DNA of 64,000 nucleotides from Vibrio aphrogenes (lineage in GTDB: Bacteria; Pseudomonadota; Gammaproteobacteria; Enterobacterales; Vibrionaceae): positions 1,459,619 through 1,523,618 of the forward strand of contig NZ_AP018689.1 of NCBI RefSeq assembly GCF_002157735.2. Reading direction: 5' to 3'. The notes under the pieces were generated by a model. It did not search any database, was not told the DNA's origin, and saw nothing but the letters and a program-made list of their open reading frames with translations. How positions within the stretch are numbered: the first letter of the stretch is position 1; each line of letters starts with the position of its first letter. Of this stretch, positions 1 to 14,247 are shown piece after piece. Both the position numbers and the translations under genes were made by a program.

Positions 1-33
1 TATCTAAATTATCGTATCTAAACAACTCTACCT

Positions 34-63
34 AAACAACAGTGTTAACTAACACTGTTGTTT
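34..63. terminator. Perfect hairpin, probable terminator
   Basis: A 13-bp perfect stem (34-46 with 51-63) closes on a 4-base loop. The outer part of the stem is A/T rich, ending GTTGTTT on the plus strand, so it could end a transcript entering from the left. No gene on that side is visible, so direction and purpose are unproven. Confidence 0.45.
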
Positions 64-193
64 ATCCTGTTTATATTGCCTTTTATCACGACTCATATCT
101 TTTTAACGTAACGCGAGTTTTGTTTCGAACCCTGCTTTCCATTAAGCTACTTTGCCCTTTCTTACCATTCAAGTTGCCCGCCTCCTATGAATC

Positions 194-210
194 AACCTCA
201 GTTGCGGATA
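194..210 (+). repeat. Copy of dispersed 18-bp element end
   Basis: AACCTCAGTTGCGGATA matches 17 bases of the terminal inverted repeat of the MITE-like element at 28248-28479. No inverted partner is seen nearby, so this is a solo end or a relic. The rest of 64-259 shows nothing else recognisable; an 84-codon frame across it has no homology I recognise and runs into the icd terminator. Confidence 0.5.
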
Positions 211-259
211 CTCCATACAGATTTGTCTCAACACAACTATTCCCAATGATCAGGCACAA

Positions 260-291
260 AAAAGCCAGTCACTTCACAGTAACTGGCTTTT
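260..291 (-). terminator. icd rho-independent terminator
   Basis: Stem of 10 bp (260-269 with 282-291). Read on the minus strand it ends in CTTTTTTG, a good U-tract, 46 bases beyond the icd stop codon. The plus-strand side is also T-rich, so it may work in both directions. Confidence 0.8.
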
Positions 292-337
292 ATTAACAAC
301 CTTGCGTGATTAAATCGAGAACGTCTCGCTCGAGAAT

Positions 338-2978
<2,641 letters not shown>

Positions 2979-3671
2979 ATGTCAACCCCAAAACCGTCTT
3001 CTAAAAAGCCCCAAGCTCGTCGTAAGTTTAAAACAAACTCGACTCAAAACGGCGGCGAAAACTACTCAGCACAAAACAAAAGAAAACCTCACCATGCAGC
3101 CAAAAAAACCACAGCACCAATTCGCGATAGTGAACGTATCGTTTTATTATTTAACAAACCTTACGACACGCTAAGCCAATTTACTGATGGTGAGCAACGC
3201 AAAACGTTGGCCGATTATATTGATGTCAAACATGTGTATGCTGCCGGACGCCTCGACCGTGACAGCGAAGGACTCATGGTGCTGACCAATGATGGCATCT
3301 TACAAGCTCGAATTACCCAGCCACAATCTAAAGCACCTAAAACCTATTGGGTACAAGTCGATGGTGCTCCAAGCGAAGCCGATTTAGACAAGCTTCGTCA
3401 AGGAGTTGAGCTAAAAGACGGGATGACACTACCGGCGCAAGTTAACATTATGCCGGAGCCACAACTTTGGCCACGCAACCCTCCGGTTCGCTTTCGCGCT
3501 AACATTCCAACCACTTGGCTATCAATTACCATTATTGAAGGCCGAAATCGTCAAGTAAGACGTATGACGGCTCATATTGGTTTTCCAACTTTACGATTGA
3601 TTCGCTATGCCATCGGTGATTGGAATTTAGGTCAATTGCAACCGGGTGAATACCAACACATTCAATTATAA
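2979..3671 (+). CDS. rluE: 23S rRNA pseudouridine(2457) synthase RluE
   Basis: RluE isomerises a single uridine of 23S rRNA (U2457 in E. coli numbering) to pseudouridine. The RsuA/RluB/E/F family signature [10 protein letters not shown] is present at about residues 90-99, with Asp93 as the expected catalytic aspartate. The family's usual ending ([10 protein letters not shown] followed by PTLRLIR) is also seen. The first 50 or so residues are a Lys/Arg/Gln-rich, low-complexity extension before the catalytic domain. There is no S4 domain, as expected for RluE. The ATG follows an AAGG-type site. mnmA lies 114 bases downstream on the same strand, as in the E. coli rluE-mnmA-hflD-purB neighbourhood. 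Confidence 0.93.
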   Translation: MSTPKPSSKKPQARRKFKTNSTQNGGENYSAQNKRKPHHAAKKTTAPIRDSERIVLLFNKPYDTLSQFTDGEQRKTLADYIDVKHVYAAGRLDRDSEGLMVLTNDGILQARITQPQSKAPKTYWVQVDGAPSEADLDKLRQGVELKDGMTLPAQVNIMPEPQLWPRNPPVRFRANIPTTWLSITIIEGRNRQVRRMTAHIGFPTLRLIRYAIGDWNLGQLQPGEYQHIQL

Positions 3672-3785
3672 AAGCAGGATCGTTTTTTTATCTGTAGAAA
3701 TGAATGTGAACTCCTTCACGGATCTGTCACCGCCGATAACTTTCTGTTAGAATCCGCTCCAGATTCATTTTGTGGTATTTAACGC

Positions 3786-4928
3786 ATGTCAGATAACAGC
3801 CAAAAACTCAACAACGGCAACAAAAAAGTCATCGTCGGTATGTCCGGTGGTGTTGACTCTTCGGTTTCAGCTTACTTGTTACAACAGCAAGGATATCAAG
3901 TTGAAGGTCTTTTCATGAAAAACTGGGAAGAAGATGATAATGAAGAATATTGTACAGCAGCAGAAGATCTTGCTGATGCACAGGCCGTTTGTGACAAGCT
4001 AGGTATCCACTTACACACCATCAATTTCGCCTCTGAATATTGGGATAATGTGTTTGAATACTTCCTTGCCGAATATAAAGCTGGCCGTACTCCAAACCCA
4101 GATATCTTGTGTAATAAAGAAATCAAATTTAAAGCTTTCTTGGAATTTGCCGATGAAGTTCTCGATGCTGACTTCATTGCTATGGGTCACTACGTTCGCC
4201 GCACTTTCCCAACCGTTGAACAAATGGCTGCCGGTGAAGTGCCACAAATGTTACGTGGTTTAGATAACAATAAAGATCAAAGTTACTTCTTATATACACT
4301 AAGTCATCAACAAGTCGCTCGTAGCCTATTTCCTGTGGGTGATTTAGAAAAGCCAGAAGTGCGCCGTATTGCCGAAGAGCAAGGCCTAATCACCGCGAAG
4401 AAAAAAGATTCAACCGGTATCTGCTTTATCGGCGAGCGTAAATTTACCGACTTTTTATCACGCTACTTACCTGCTCAACCGGGTAAAATCGAAACGCCTG
4501 AAGGAAAAGTCATTGGTGAACACCAAGGTTTGATGTATCACACTTTAGGCCAACGTAAAGGTTTACATATTGGTGGTCAAAAAGGCGGCGGCGGTAATGA
4601 AGACCCATGGTATGTTGCTGATAAAGACTTAAAACGTAATGTGCTAATTGCTGTTCAAGGTGGCGATCATCCATTATTGAAATCATCTGGCCTGATGGCT
4701 TCTCAACTACATTGGGTTGACCGTAAGACCATGACCGAACCACTTCGCTGCACAGTGAAAACTCGTTATCGTCAACAAGATATTGCTTGTACCATTGAGC
4801 CAATCGATGCAGACACCATCAAAGTCATTTTTGATGAACCTCAAGTTGCCGTAACACCAGGACAATCAGCCGTATTCTATTCAGGCGATGTCTGTCTAGG
4901 CGGTGGTATCATCGAAGAAAGAATTTAA
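3786..4928 (+). CDS. mnmA: tRNA-specific 2-thiouridylase MnmA
   Basis: MnmA thiolates the wobble uridine (U34) of Lys, Glu and Gln tRNAs, using ATP and sulfur relayed by the Tus proteins. The ATP PP-loop GMSGGVDSS lies at residues 18-26. The two catalytic cysteines are Cys109 (in [13 protein letters not shown]) and Cys213 (in [10 protein letters not shown]). The 380-residue length is slightly above the E. coli protein because of a polar N-terminal extension. A possible intrinsic terminator follows the stop, so hflD may be only partly read through. In E. coli a Nudix gene (nudJ) lies between rluE and mnmA; none is present here. Confidence 0.96.
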   Translation: MSDNSQKLNNGNKKVIVGMSGGVDSSVSAYLLQQQGYQVEGLFMKNWEEDDNEEYCTAAEDLADAQAVCDKLGIHLHTINFASEYWDNVFEYFLAEYKAGRTPNPDILCNKEIKFKAFLEFADEVLDADFIAMGHYVRRTFPTVEQMAAGEVPQMLRGLDNNKDQSYFLYTLSHQQVARSLFPVGDLEKPEVRRIAEEQGLITAKKKDSTGICFIGERKFTDFLSRYLPAQPGKIETPEGKVIGEHQGLMYHTLGQRKGLHIGGQKGGGGNEDPWYVADKDLKRNVLIAVQGGDHPLLKSSGLMASQLHWVDRKTMTEPLRCTVKTRYRQQDIACTIEPIDADTIKVIFDEPQVAVTPGQSAVFYSGDVCLGGGIIEERI

Positions 4929-4935
4929 TAATTTT

Positions 4936-4957
4936 AAGGGCTCTTTGTAGCCCTTTC
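4936..4957 (+). terminator. Hairpin between mnmA and hflD
   Basis: AAGGGCT (4936-4942) pairs with AGCCCTT (4949-4955) across a 6-base loop and is followed by TCGTTTAT. The U-tract is short and interrupted, so partial termination or attenuation into hflD-purB is likely. Confidence 0.6.
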
Positions 4958-5016
4958 GTTTATAGTATCAAGTCTACATTTTATTGTTTTTGGTCAGTAT
5001 TCTAGGAGAATTAAAC

Positions 5017-7070
<2,054 letters not shown>

Positions 7071-7083
7071 GGACACTATACTC

Positions 7084-7116
7084 AACGCGAGATCATTATT
7101 ATGGGCTCGCGTTTTT
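7084..7116 (+). terminator. purB rho-independent terminator
   Basis: AACGCGAG (7084-7091) pairs with CTCGCGTT (7106-7113) and is followed directly by a TTTTTG tract. It lies 14 bases beyond the purB stop. Confidence 0.85.
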
Positions 7117-7182
7117 GTATTTAAAATACAAACCAAAGTAAATCAATCAATCATCAATAACGAAATAAACCATAATTAATAT

Positions 7183-7210
7183 AAACCTCATACAGTCTTG
7201 TATGAGGTTT
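7183..7210 (-). terminator. Hairpin downstream of the lyase gene
   Basis: A perfect 12-bp stem (7183-7194 with 7199-7210) with a 4-base loop lies 43 bases past the stop of the leftward lyase gene. The T-run on the minus strand is weak, so the terminator role is probable rather than certain. Confidence 0.55.
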
Positions 7211-7253
7211 AAAGATCAATAGTATTAAAGGTATAGACTCTTTAATTAATAAT

Positions 7254-8480
7254 TTACATTTCGTTATTTTCTAGTATTGATAGTTGATTATACACTTCTT
7301 GAACATCAGTCCCTTTATATCCAGTAATGATTTGTAGTTCTTTAGCAAAGTTATCATTTGGATTGTATTGATTGTATTTTACTAATGCAGGAATCAGATA
7401 CTCTAGCTTGATACCAGGAGTAGCATAATTCCATTTTTCACCATGGACAACAGGCAGTATAAAGTTAAACCCTGCTTTAATACTTTTTCCTTTTTCTGGT
7501 TGATATTGCCAAATAGAATCGCCAAATTTATCGGCAACAATGGCAACACGACTAAGTGCATTTAAGTTAAAACCACTGTAAAAGAAACTTCTTGTACGGG
7601 CTAACTCTTCTGGTTGAGAACCATCAGTGGCAAACTGTGTTTTCATACTGTCTTTGGTTTCATTGATAGTTTGCTTAACAATATCATCCTCACCTAAGAA
7701 GTAAGCTAAAGAACTCACTTGGAAACGATACCAAGTTCCATGATTATTCGTTTGCTTAGCTCCCGCAATACCAATATCACTTTTAGTTAACCAATCTAAA
7801 TGTTGTTCAAGCCAGGTATTCATCTGCTCTTGATCTTCTTTTGTCCATGACTTTGAATTTTCAAGAATCTTAATGGAATCTAAAATTTGAGTTTGAATAA
7901 AACGCCCATCTAGAATTCCAGCTCGTCTGCCCTCATTGTATCCCGGTACCGATTGAGCATAATTCAAATTAGGATTCATTTTAGTTTCAGGATCAATAAA
8001 CCAGGTTTTAACCATACTGACTGCTTTCTCTGCATATTCTTCATTTCCAGAAAGATAATAAGCTAAGGATAAATTATAAACAGCATGACTCATTCTACTA
8101 ATTCGTGGTCGGTCAACATCATCACTTTGGGTATCAGGATTAGTAATCCCATCTTTACGAATCCACGGAAGCCCATCAGCTTTACTACTATCAGGCCACC
8201 AATAACGGCTAATACTCAGATAATCATGCTTATCATTACTCGGTGGCATGATCGTTTTATCCATAACTGATGGATTCTTTTTGGTTAAATTTTTATCTGC
8301 ATCTTTTAATAAATCTTGATATCGGTCACTGATTAATGGTACTGCTTTATTCTCTTTTAACTCTACTTTCAAATCATTCAGAGCAACAGGATCTATTTGA
8401 ACAAATTCACTTGCCATTGCATACTGGCCAGAAAGAGCGACAACAATCGTATTTAATAATAATTTTGACTTTATTTTCAT
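7254..8480 (-). CDS. Secreted alginate lyase family (PF05426) polysaccharide lyase
   Basis: The protein belongs to the alginate lyase superfamily with an (alpha/alpha) toroid fold (CAZy PL5 or PL38-like), which cleaves uronic-acid polymers by beta-elimination. A signal peptide spans residues 1-23 and ends AMA, so it should act in the periplasm or outside. Family marks are HDYLSISRYWWPD near 85-96, the catalytic-type Asn-Asn-His at 245-247, and an Arg/Tyr segment at 295-301 (RTRSFFY). At 408 residues it is a single-domain enzyme. Substrate (alginate, mannuronan or glucuronan) cannot be fixed from sequence. It lies alone between purB and roxA, opposite to both. It is visibly more A+T rich than its neighbours, suggesting acquisition. 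No transport or catabolic uronate genes are adjacent. Confidence 0.82.
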   Translation of the reverse strand: MKIKSKLLLNTIVVALSGQYAMASEFVQIDPVALNDLKVELKENKAVPLISDRYQDLLKDADKNLTKKNPSVMDKTIMPPSNDKHDYLSISRYWWPDSSKADGLPWIRKDGITNPDTQSDDVDRPRISRMSHAVYNLSLAYYLSGNEEYAEKAVSMVKTWFIDPETKMNPNLNYAQSVPGYNEGRRAGILDGRFIQTQILDSIKILENSKSWTKEDQEQMNTWLEQHLDWLTKSDIGIAGAKQTNNHGTWYRFQVSSLAYFLGEDDIVKQTINETKDSMKTQFATDGSQPEELARTRSFFYSGFNLNALSRVAIVADKFGDSIWQYQPEKGKSIKAGFNFILPVVHGEKWNYATPGIKLEYLIPALVKYNQYNPNDNFAKELQIITGYKGTDVQEVYNQLSILENNEM

Positions 8481-8794
8481 AACAATATCTCAGAGGTTAT
8501 AGGATTCAAAATGAATATTATAATAATACAAATAATGCAGATTAGATTTTGCTCACACATTAATAACGAAGTTAGACTCTAAAAATGACAAATTTAATTC
8601 CACATTTAACCAATCAATACACCGTCTAACTTATTGTCCTCTTCAAATCCCCTTGATCTGCTAATAAATAATCATCAAATCTTTACTTTGACTTAGAATG
8701 ATTCGTTGCATGGACATCTTCTGGTACACTCTGCGCCTGTTTCTAAATTAACATATCGATAAATACGATATGTCCTCATATAGGCCTTAGTCCC
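8481..8794. promoter_or_regulatory. Divergent lyase/roxA promoter region
   Basis: The 314 bases separate two divergent genes. An extended -10-like TGGTACACT lies at 8722-8730 facing roxA. A hairpin with 8-bp stem (8751-8758 with 8766-8773, loop ATAAATA) lies in the probable roxA leader. The half near the lyase gene is very A+T rich and shows no clear operator. Confidence 0.35.
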
Positions 8795-9955
8795 ATGTAT
8801 CAACTTTCATTTAGCTTAGAGACTTTCCTCAAAGAATTCTGGCAAAAAAAGCCCACGGTCATCAAAGGTGGTTTTTTCACTGAGTCACCACAAAGTGGCT
8901 TTGTTGATCCGATCTCTCCAGACGAATTAGCGGGATTGGCAATGGAAGAAGTCATTGATTCACGCTTTGTTTCCAACCATAACAATCAATGGACCGCTGA
9001 ACATGGCCCATTTTCTGAAGACAAATTTTCCGACCTACCTGAAAGCCATTGGTCTTTATTAGTTCAGGCAGCGAATCACTGGCACTCTGACGTTGCGCAA
9101 TTAGTTACGCCTTTTCAATCTATGCCAGGCTGGTTATTTGATGATGTGATGATCAGTTTTGCTGTCGAAAATGGTGGGGTTGGACCACATATCGATCAAT
9201 ACGATGTTTTCATTTGCCAAGGCATGGGTAAGCGTCGCTGGCGTGTGGGTGCAAAAGATGAAGGTCAATATGAAGAAGTGATTCAAGCACAGGCCTTACG
9301 TCAAATTAAACAGTTTGATGCAATCATTGATGAGGTTCTAGAGCCGGGTGATATTTTATATATTCCACCGGGTTTCCCACATGATGGCTACGCTTTAGAG
9401 CCATCAATGAGCTATTCTGTAGGTTTCCGTTCGCCAAAAGAACAAGAGCTCTTAAGCAACTTTGCCGATTATATTTTGGCCCATGATATTGGCGATGTTC
9501 ATCTGCACAACCCAGAACAACAAACTCAAACTGGTTTTGGCATGATCCAAGCGCAAGATACGCAACATTTAACCCGTATGTTAACCAGTGCGTTAGAAGA
9601 CCCTAATCGTATTGAAGATTTCTTAGGTTGCATGTTAAGCCAGTCACGCCACCAGTTGAACATTATTGTGCCAGAAGAAGAATTTGATGCCGATGAACTC
9701 ATGCAACATATCCAAACTGAGCAACCACTCTACAAAGTGGCCGGCTTACGTGCGGTCTATCATGAGCATAAGCCCAATACTTTATACATTAATGGCGAAG
9801 TCTTTGAACTGGAAGAAGGCCTTGAACCACTAGCGCAAATCCTATGTGATTATGATGATATCGAGCCACAAACTTTACGCTCTTTAACCAGCATTCCCGC
9901 TGCAATTAACTTATTGACGACCTTAGTCAACAAAGGCTATTGGTTCAACGAATAA
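8795..9955 (+). CDS. roxA: Ribosomal protein uL16 arginine 3-hydroxylase RoxA (YcfD)
   Basis: RoxA is a JmjC-type Fe(II)/2-oxoglutarate oxygenase that hydroxylates an arginine of ribosomal protein L16. The iron-binding facial triad is visible as His132-x-Asp134 (GPHIDQYDVF) and His196 (PPGFPHDGY). The N-terminal catalytic barrel is followed by a dimerisation region and a C-terminal winged-helix-like part. The 386 residues compare with 373 in E. coli. E. coli ycfD lies just beyond phoPQ from purB, so this is the same locus with phoPQ absent. The gene probably has its own promoter (8722-8730). Confidence 0.93.
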   Translation: MYQLSFSLETFLKEFWQKKPTVIKGGFFTESPQSGFVDPISPDELAGLAMEEVIDSRFVSNHNNQWTAEHGPFSEDKFSDLPESHWSLLVQAANHWHSDVAQLVTPFQSMPGWLFDDVMISFAVENGGVGPHIDQYDVFICQGMGKRRWRVGAKDEGQYEEVIQAQALRQIKQFDAIIDEVLEPGDILYIPPGFPHDGYALEPSMSYSVGFRSPKEQELLSNFADYILAHDIGDVHLHNPEQQTQTGFGMIQAQDTQHLTRMLTSALEDPNRIEDFLGCMLSQSRHQLNIIVPEEEFDADELMQHIQTEQPLYKVAGLRAVYHEHKPNTLYINGEVFELEEGLEPLAQILCDYDDIEPQTLRSLTSIPAAINLLTTLVNKGYWFNE

Positions 9956-9968
9956 TCCCGCTCATTGA

Positions 9969-10003
9969 CGGTAACACTAAACAGGAAACGCTTAGTGTTA
10001 CCG
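9969..10003. terminator. Strong hairpin between roxA and xthA
   Basis: A perfect 12-bp stem (9969-9980 with 9992-10003) closes on an 11-base loop, 14 bases after the roxA stop. It lacks a continuous U-tract, so it could be a weak terminator or a 3'-end stabiliser. Confidence 0.5.
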
Positions 10004-10122
10004 ATCATTTCCCACCTTTTTTGTACATAAATCCAACAAACAAAATCTTCACCATACCCTATCGTCACAATGGTCTGTATGATGGGATCACTCTCAATAC
10101 TCACGGATTGGATTGACCGACT

Positions 10123-10929
10123 ATGAAAGTAATCAGTTTCAATATTAATGGCCTTCGCGCCCGTCTTCACCAACTGCAAGCCATCATTGATAAACATCAA
10201 CCTGATGTGATTGGCCTACAAGAAATTAAAGTACACGATGAAGCCTTCCCACTCGCGGATGTTGAGGCCATGGGCTATCACGTTTATTTCCACGGTCAAA
10301 AAGCGCATTACGGTGTGGCGATGCTGTGTAAGCAAGAGCCCATTTCGGTGCAAAAAGGCTTTTCAACCGATACTGATGAACACCAACGCCGCATGATCAT
10401 GGCTACCTTTGAAGATGAAAGCGGTCAGAAGACGACCGTGATGAATGGTTACTTCCCGCAAGGTGACAACATCAAGCATGAAACCAAATTCCCATACAAA
10501 CGTCAGTTTTATAAAGACTTGATGACCCATTTGAATACTCACCATACTAGCGATGAACAAATCATCGTCATGGGCGATATCAATATTAGCCCGATTGATT
10601 TAGATATTGGTATTGGTGAACCGAATGCAAAACGCTGGCTAAAAACGGGCAAATGTTCATTCCAACCCGAAGAGCGTGAATGGCTGAAAACCTTATTAGA
10701 TTGGGGCTTTGAAGATACTTTCCGTAATCTACATCCTAAGGTTGATGACCAATTCTCATGGTTTGATTATCGCTCACGTGGTTTTGACGATAACCGCGGC
10801 CTGCGTATTGATGTAATTTTAGCAACGCCAACTCTTGCTGAAAAATGTGTTGAGGCCGGTATCGATTACGAGTTGCGTGGCATTGAAAAACCTTCCGATC
10901 ACGCCCCTATTTGGTCGGTTTTTAAATAA
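10123..10929 (+). CDS. xthA: Exonuclease III
   Basis: XthA is the major AP endonuclease and 3'-5' exonuclease of base excision repair. The metal-binding Glu lies in [12 protein letters not shown] near residue 34, the catalytic Asp-Asn in [13 protein letters not shown] near 150, and the final motif [10 protein letters not shown] closes the protein. The 268-residue length equals E. coli Xth. The ATG start gives the family beginning [14 protein letters not shown]. It stands alone and is followed by a strong bidirectional terminator. Confidence 0.96.
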   Translation: MKVISFNINGLRARLHQLQAIIDKHQPDVIGLQEIKVHDEAFPLADVEAMGYHVYFHGQKAHYGVAMLCKQEPISVQKGFSTDTDEHQRRMIMATFEDESGQKTTVMNGYFPQGDNIKHETKFPYKRQFYKDLMTHLNTHHTSDEQIIVMGDINISPIDLDIGIGEPNAKRWLKTGKCSFQPEEREWLKTLLDWGFEDTFRNLHPKVDDQFSWFDYRSRGFDDNRGLRIDVILATPTLAEKCVEAGIDYELRGIEKPSDHAPIWSVFK

Positions 10930-10951
10930 TTCAAAAACGCTATATAAAATA

Positions 10952-10987
10952 AAGAATGCCAGCAATATTCGGTTTGCTGGCATTCTT
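10952..10987. terminator. Bidirectional terminator between xthA and artM
   Basis: A 13-bp perfect stem (10952-10964 with 10975-10987) carries A-rich and T-rich flanks. It lies between converging genes, 23 bases beyond xthA and 67 beyond artM, and probably ends both. Confidence 0.85.
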
Positions 10988-11054
10988 ATCTCTCTGCGAT
11001 TTAACGTCTCTTAACGTAAGCTAACACACCTTAATTCAGCTCGGTGATAATAAT

Positions 11055-11732
11055 TCAACTCAAAGGTCTCGCGTAAGCCAGCATCTTTTTCTCGGCTTGT
11101 TTAAACGCGTAAATAATCGACATACTTAAGATCATATAGAATACGCCGGCGGTAAAGAAAGCTTCAAACGGCGCATACGTTCTTGAGTTCACTAAGCGAG
11201 CCACACCCGTGATGTCCATCACAGTCACAATACCAGCCACCGCTGAACCGTGAAGCATAAAGATCACTTCATTACTGTAAGCAGGTAAGGCTCGCCTTAA
11301 GGCACTGGGTAAAATAATACGTTGGTAAATTTTCCACTTCGGCATACCGTAAGCTTTTGCTGCTTCAATTTCCCCTTTATGCAAACCTTTAATTGCCCCT
11401 GCAAAGATTTCTGCGGTATAAGCCCCTGTATTTAAGACAAAAGCCACTAATGCACAAAACCAAGCATGCTCCCATAACGTGTCACGAACTTGCATGAACT
11501 GATTACTACCGTAATAAATTAAATACAGCTGCACTAATAACGGTGTGCCACGAAAGAAATAGCTATAACACCACACGGGAAAGTTGATCAAAGGATTCGA
11601 ACTGGTTCTAGCCACTCCGGCTGGAATAGCAATCAATAAACCGATTATTAAAGAGAGCCCCACTAACCAAAATGTGGTCCATAAACCTTGAAAATACAGA
11701 GGTAAGCTGTCAATCACAACTGAAAAATCCAT
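11055..11732 (-). CDS. artM: Arginine ABC transporter permease ArtM
   Basis: This is one of two inner-membrane permease subunits of a polar amino acid importer (HisM/ArtM family). It has about five hydrophobic segments and the EAA loop (GEIEAAKAYGMPKWKIYQRIILP) that docks on the ATPase. At 225 residues it matches ArtM/HisM length. It is the last gene of a leftward artP-artI-artQ-artM operon, starting 7 bases after artQ. Arginine specificity is inferred from gene order, identical to E. coli artPIQM, and from the ArgR-like operator upstream. Lysine, ornithine or histidine transport remains possible. Confidence 0.88.
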   Translation of the reverse strand: MDFSVVIDSLPLYFQGLWTTFWLVGLSLIIGLLIAIPAGVARTSSNPLINFPVWCYSYFFRGTPLLVQLYLIYYGSNQFMQVRDTLWEHAWFCALVAFVLNTGAYTAEIFAGAIKGLHKGEIEAAKAYGMPKWKIYQRIILPSALRRALPAYSNEVIFMLHGSAVAGIVTVMDITGVARLVNSRTYAPFEAFFTAGVFYMILSMSIIYAFKQAEKKMLAYARPLS

Positions 11733-11739
11733 GTTATGC

Positions 11740-12486
11740 CTACCTTATATGAATCGTATATTTGCGCTCTAATAACCTTAATAAGCCAATAGATACACTG
11801 GTAAAAAATAAGAAGATCACGGAAACTGTCATATAAAAAGTAAATGGCATTTTAGTAGAGCCCGCGGCCAACGCCCCAACTCGAACCATATCATCCAAAC
11901 CAATAATCGACACCAGAGCCGTGGTTTTTAATAAAACTAACCAATTATTCCCAAACCCTGGGATAGCATGACGCACCATTTGCGGTAATAAAATACGACG
12001 AAAAGACATCGTAGCGCTCATGCCATAAGCTTTAGCGGCCTCTAATTCACCATGATCGACTGCCATGATGGCTCCGCGAAAAGTTTCAGCCATATAAGCA
12101 CCGAAAATAAAGCCAATGGTTAACACTCCAGCGGTAAAAGGACTGACATCAATATAATCGGGTAAATAAGACATCCACTCATGACTAGGATCATATTGGG
12201 TCATCCAACTGTTGATCTGCTCATTGAGTGAATATAAAGAATTATTCAGCAGGATTTGCCCACCAAAGAAGATCAGCATCATGAGCACAAGGTCAGGAAT
12301 GCCTCGTATAATAGTGGTGTAAATGGTCGCGAGCGTACGTAATCCACGATAAGGCGATAACTTTGCCAGTGCTCCTAAAATACCAAGCAACACCGCCACA
12401 ACCAAAGATAGCAACGCGACTTCGATCGTAACCAAAGCGCCTTGTAAAATGGTGTGTTCATAACCTTGTAAAAAATCTAACATCAT
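11740..12486 (-). CDS. artQ: Arginine ABC transporter permease ArtQ
   Basis: This is the partner permease of ArtM. The protein is hydrophobic throughout, with the EAA signature GELEAAKAYGMSATMSFRRILLP near residues 150-172. At 248 residues it is slightly longer than E. coli ArtQ (238) because of an extra polar periplasmic loop around residues 80-105. It follows artI after a hairpin and nearly abuts artM, so the two should be co-translated. Confidence 0.88.
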   Translation of the reverse strand: MMLDFLQGYEHTILQGALVTIEVALLSLVVAVLLGILGALAKLSPYRGLRTLATIYTTIIRGIPDLVLMMLIFFGGQILLNNSLYSLNEQINSWMTQYDPSHEWMSYLPDYIDVSPFTAGVLTIGFIFGAYMAETFRGAIMAVDHGELEAAKAYGMSATMSFRRILLPQMVRHAIPGFGNNWLVLLKTTALVSIIGLDDMVRVGALAAGSTKMPFTFYMTVSVIFLFFTSVSIGLLRLLERKYTIHIR

Positions 12487-12503
12487 AAAGGTCTAATTTT
12501 GTG

Positions 12504-12540
12504 AGAGGCAGTCTTCGTTGTTTAAACCAGTACTGCCTCT
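12504..12540 (-). terminator. Intercistronic hairpin between artI and artQ
   Basis: AGAGGCAGT (12504-12512) pairs with ACTGCCTCT (12532-12540). Such a stem just after a binding-protein gene commonly reduces read-through or protects the upstream message, giving more binding protein than permease. That role here is inferred. Confidence 0.55.
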
Positions 12541-12554
12541 AATTTTAAAGTGGC

Positions 12555-13325
12555 TTATTCACCGTAAACGTCATAAGAGAAATATTTCGCGGCAATTTTC
12601 TGATAAATACCTTTTGCACGCAGAGAATCGATCGCTGTATTTAATTGAGTCGCTAAGTCTTGATCTTGCTTACGCACCGCAATACCAAAGCCGTCACCGA
12701 ACCACTGAGCGTCAGTCAATGATGGGCCTGTAAACTCATAGCCTTCTTTTTTATCTAGCATGCCACTTTGCAAAGCAGAAGCATCACCAAATACCGCATC
12801 GATTCGCCCACCTTCTAAATCTAGGTAAGCTTCATCAAATGTGCCATAGCGAGAAACATCTACAATGCCTTTGTAATTATCTTCGATATATTGATCATGA
12901 GTGGTTGAACGTTGAACGCCAATCTTAACTCCTTTTAGACCTTCTTTAGTAAACTGGAGATTGGCACCTTTTTTCGCAATAAACTTATTAGGGATCAAAG
13001 CGTATTTATGTGTAAACGCGACTTTTTTCTTACGTTCTTCGGTAATCGACATGCCCGCGATAATCGCATCATATTTACGAGCAAGTAGTGCTGGAATAAT
13101 GCCATCCCAATCTTGAGCGACAATCTGACACTTAGCCTGCATCTCTTCACAAAGTGCATTAGCAAGGTCAACATCAAATCCAGCTAACGTGCCATCGGCA
13201 TTGGTATAGTTAAAGGGAGGATAAGCGCCTTCTGTCGCAAAACGAACCGTCTTCCAATCCTTGGCTTGTGCTGCCCCTGATAATGCTGTTGCAGCCAATG
13301 TCGCTGCTAAAAACCACTTTTTCAT
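12555..13325 (-). CDS. artI: Periplasmic arginine-binding protein
   Basis: This is the solute-binding component (SBP_bac_3 family) that delivers amino acid to ArtQM. A signal peptide MKKWFLAATLAATALSGAAQA precedes the mature start KDWKTVRFATEG. Family marks are YPPFNY, GFDVDLANALCEEM and AGMSITEERKKKVAFT. The second in-frame ATG was chosen because AGGAG sits 7 bases before it, while only one base separates it from the first ATG (13331). The mature protein contains a Cys pair (in ALCEEMQAKCQ) typical of ArtI/ArtJ/HisJ. It is the second gene of artPIQM. Confidence 0.88.
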   Translation of the reverse strand: MKKWFLAATLAATALSGAAQAKDWKTVRFATEGAYPPFNYTNADGTLAGFDVDLANALCEEMQAKCQIVAQDWDGIIPALLARKYDAIIAGMSITEERKKKVAFTHKYALIPNKFIAKKGANLQFTKEGLKGVKIGVQRSTTHDQYIEDNYKGIVDVSRYGTFDEAYLDLEGGRIDAVFGDASALQSGMLDKKEGYEFTGPSLTDAQWFGDGFGIAVRKQDQDLATQLNTAIDSLRAKGIYQKIAAKYFSYDVYGE

Positions 13326-13476
13326 TTCCATACTCCTGTGATTATGTTTTTGTTGTGTTGCTTTCTTTATGCTCTGCTTTGTTATCGCAAAGTTCGTTAT
13401 TTAAGCAATGGCTCAGCAATAACTTGCCCTACACCACTGGTTCAATATTTATCGTAATCCATTACGACGCATTGGA

Positions 13477-14247
13477 TTAATACACCGAAGAAATAAATTG
13501 CTTGAAGCGCTCCGATTCCGGATGATTAAATAATTTCTCTGGTGCGCCTTGTTCTTCTACTTTTCCTTGGTGTAAAAACATCACATGACTTGAAACATCA
13601 CGTGCAAAGGCCATTTCGTGCGTCACCACCAGCATGGTGCGCCCCTCTTCGGCTAAATCACGCATAACCCCTAACACTTCTCCGACCAACTCAGGGTCAA
13701 GAGCCGAGGTCGGTTCATCAAATAGCATCACTTCTGGCTCAACGGCTAACGCTCTCGCAATTGCTGCCCGTTGTTGCTGACCACCGGATAAATGGCCCGG
13801 GTAATAATCTTTACGATCATACAACCCCACTTTCTTTAGCAGCAGTTTTGCATTTTCAATCGCTTGAGCTTTCGGGACACCTAATACATGAACTGGAGCC
13901 TCGATCACATTTTCAAGTACGGTCAAGTGTGACCAAAGATTAAAGCTTTGGAAAACCATCGCTAAACGTGAGCGAATACGTTGAACTTGTTTATCATCGG
14001 CGGGAAAAACTTCATTTTTACGGTTAGTTTTCATCTGAATTAATTCATCATTAACCCAGATATCACCTGAGGTTGGCGTTTCTAATAGATTGATACAACG
14101 AAGAAAAGTACTTTTACCTGACCCAGAAGATCCGATAATAGAAATCACGTCGCCTTTATTGGCAGATAATGAAATACCTTTGAGAACTTCATTTTTCCCA
14201 AAAGTCTTATGTAAGTCTTTGATACGTAGCGCGGGTACATCCGTCAT
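13477..14247 (-). CDS. artP: Arginine ABC transporter ATP-binding protein ArtP
   Basis: This is the ATPase that powers the ArtQM permease. The Walker [10 protein letters not shown] lies at about residues 38-46, the Q-loop in MVFQSFNLWSH, the signature LSGGQQQRAAIARAL, and Walker B VMLFDEPTSALDPE. At 256 residues it resembles HisP as much as the shorter E. coli ArtP. It is the first gene of the leftward operon. Its upstream region contains an ArgR-box-like sequence at 14367-14384, supporting control by arginine. Confidence 0.9.
   Translation of the reverse strand: MTDVPALRIKDLHKTFGKNEVLKGISLSANKGDVISIIGSSGSGKSTFLRCINLLETPTSGDIWVNDELIQMKTNRKNEVFPADDKQVQRIRSRLAMVFQSFNLWSHLTVLENVIEAPVHVLGVPKAQAIENAKLLLKKVGLYDRKDYYPGHLSGGQQQRAAIARALAVEPEVMLFDEPTSALDPELVGEVLGVMRDLAEEGRTMLVVTHEMAFARDVSSHVMFLHQGKVEEQGAPEKLFNHPESERFKQFISSVY

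Noticed and set aside
42..296. 84-codon open frame at the left edge
   Set aside because: It starts within a hairpin and ends within the icd terminator, has no ribosome site and no recognisable sequence.
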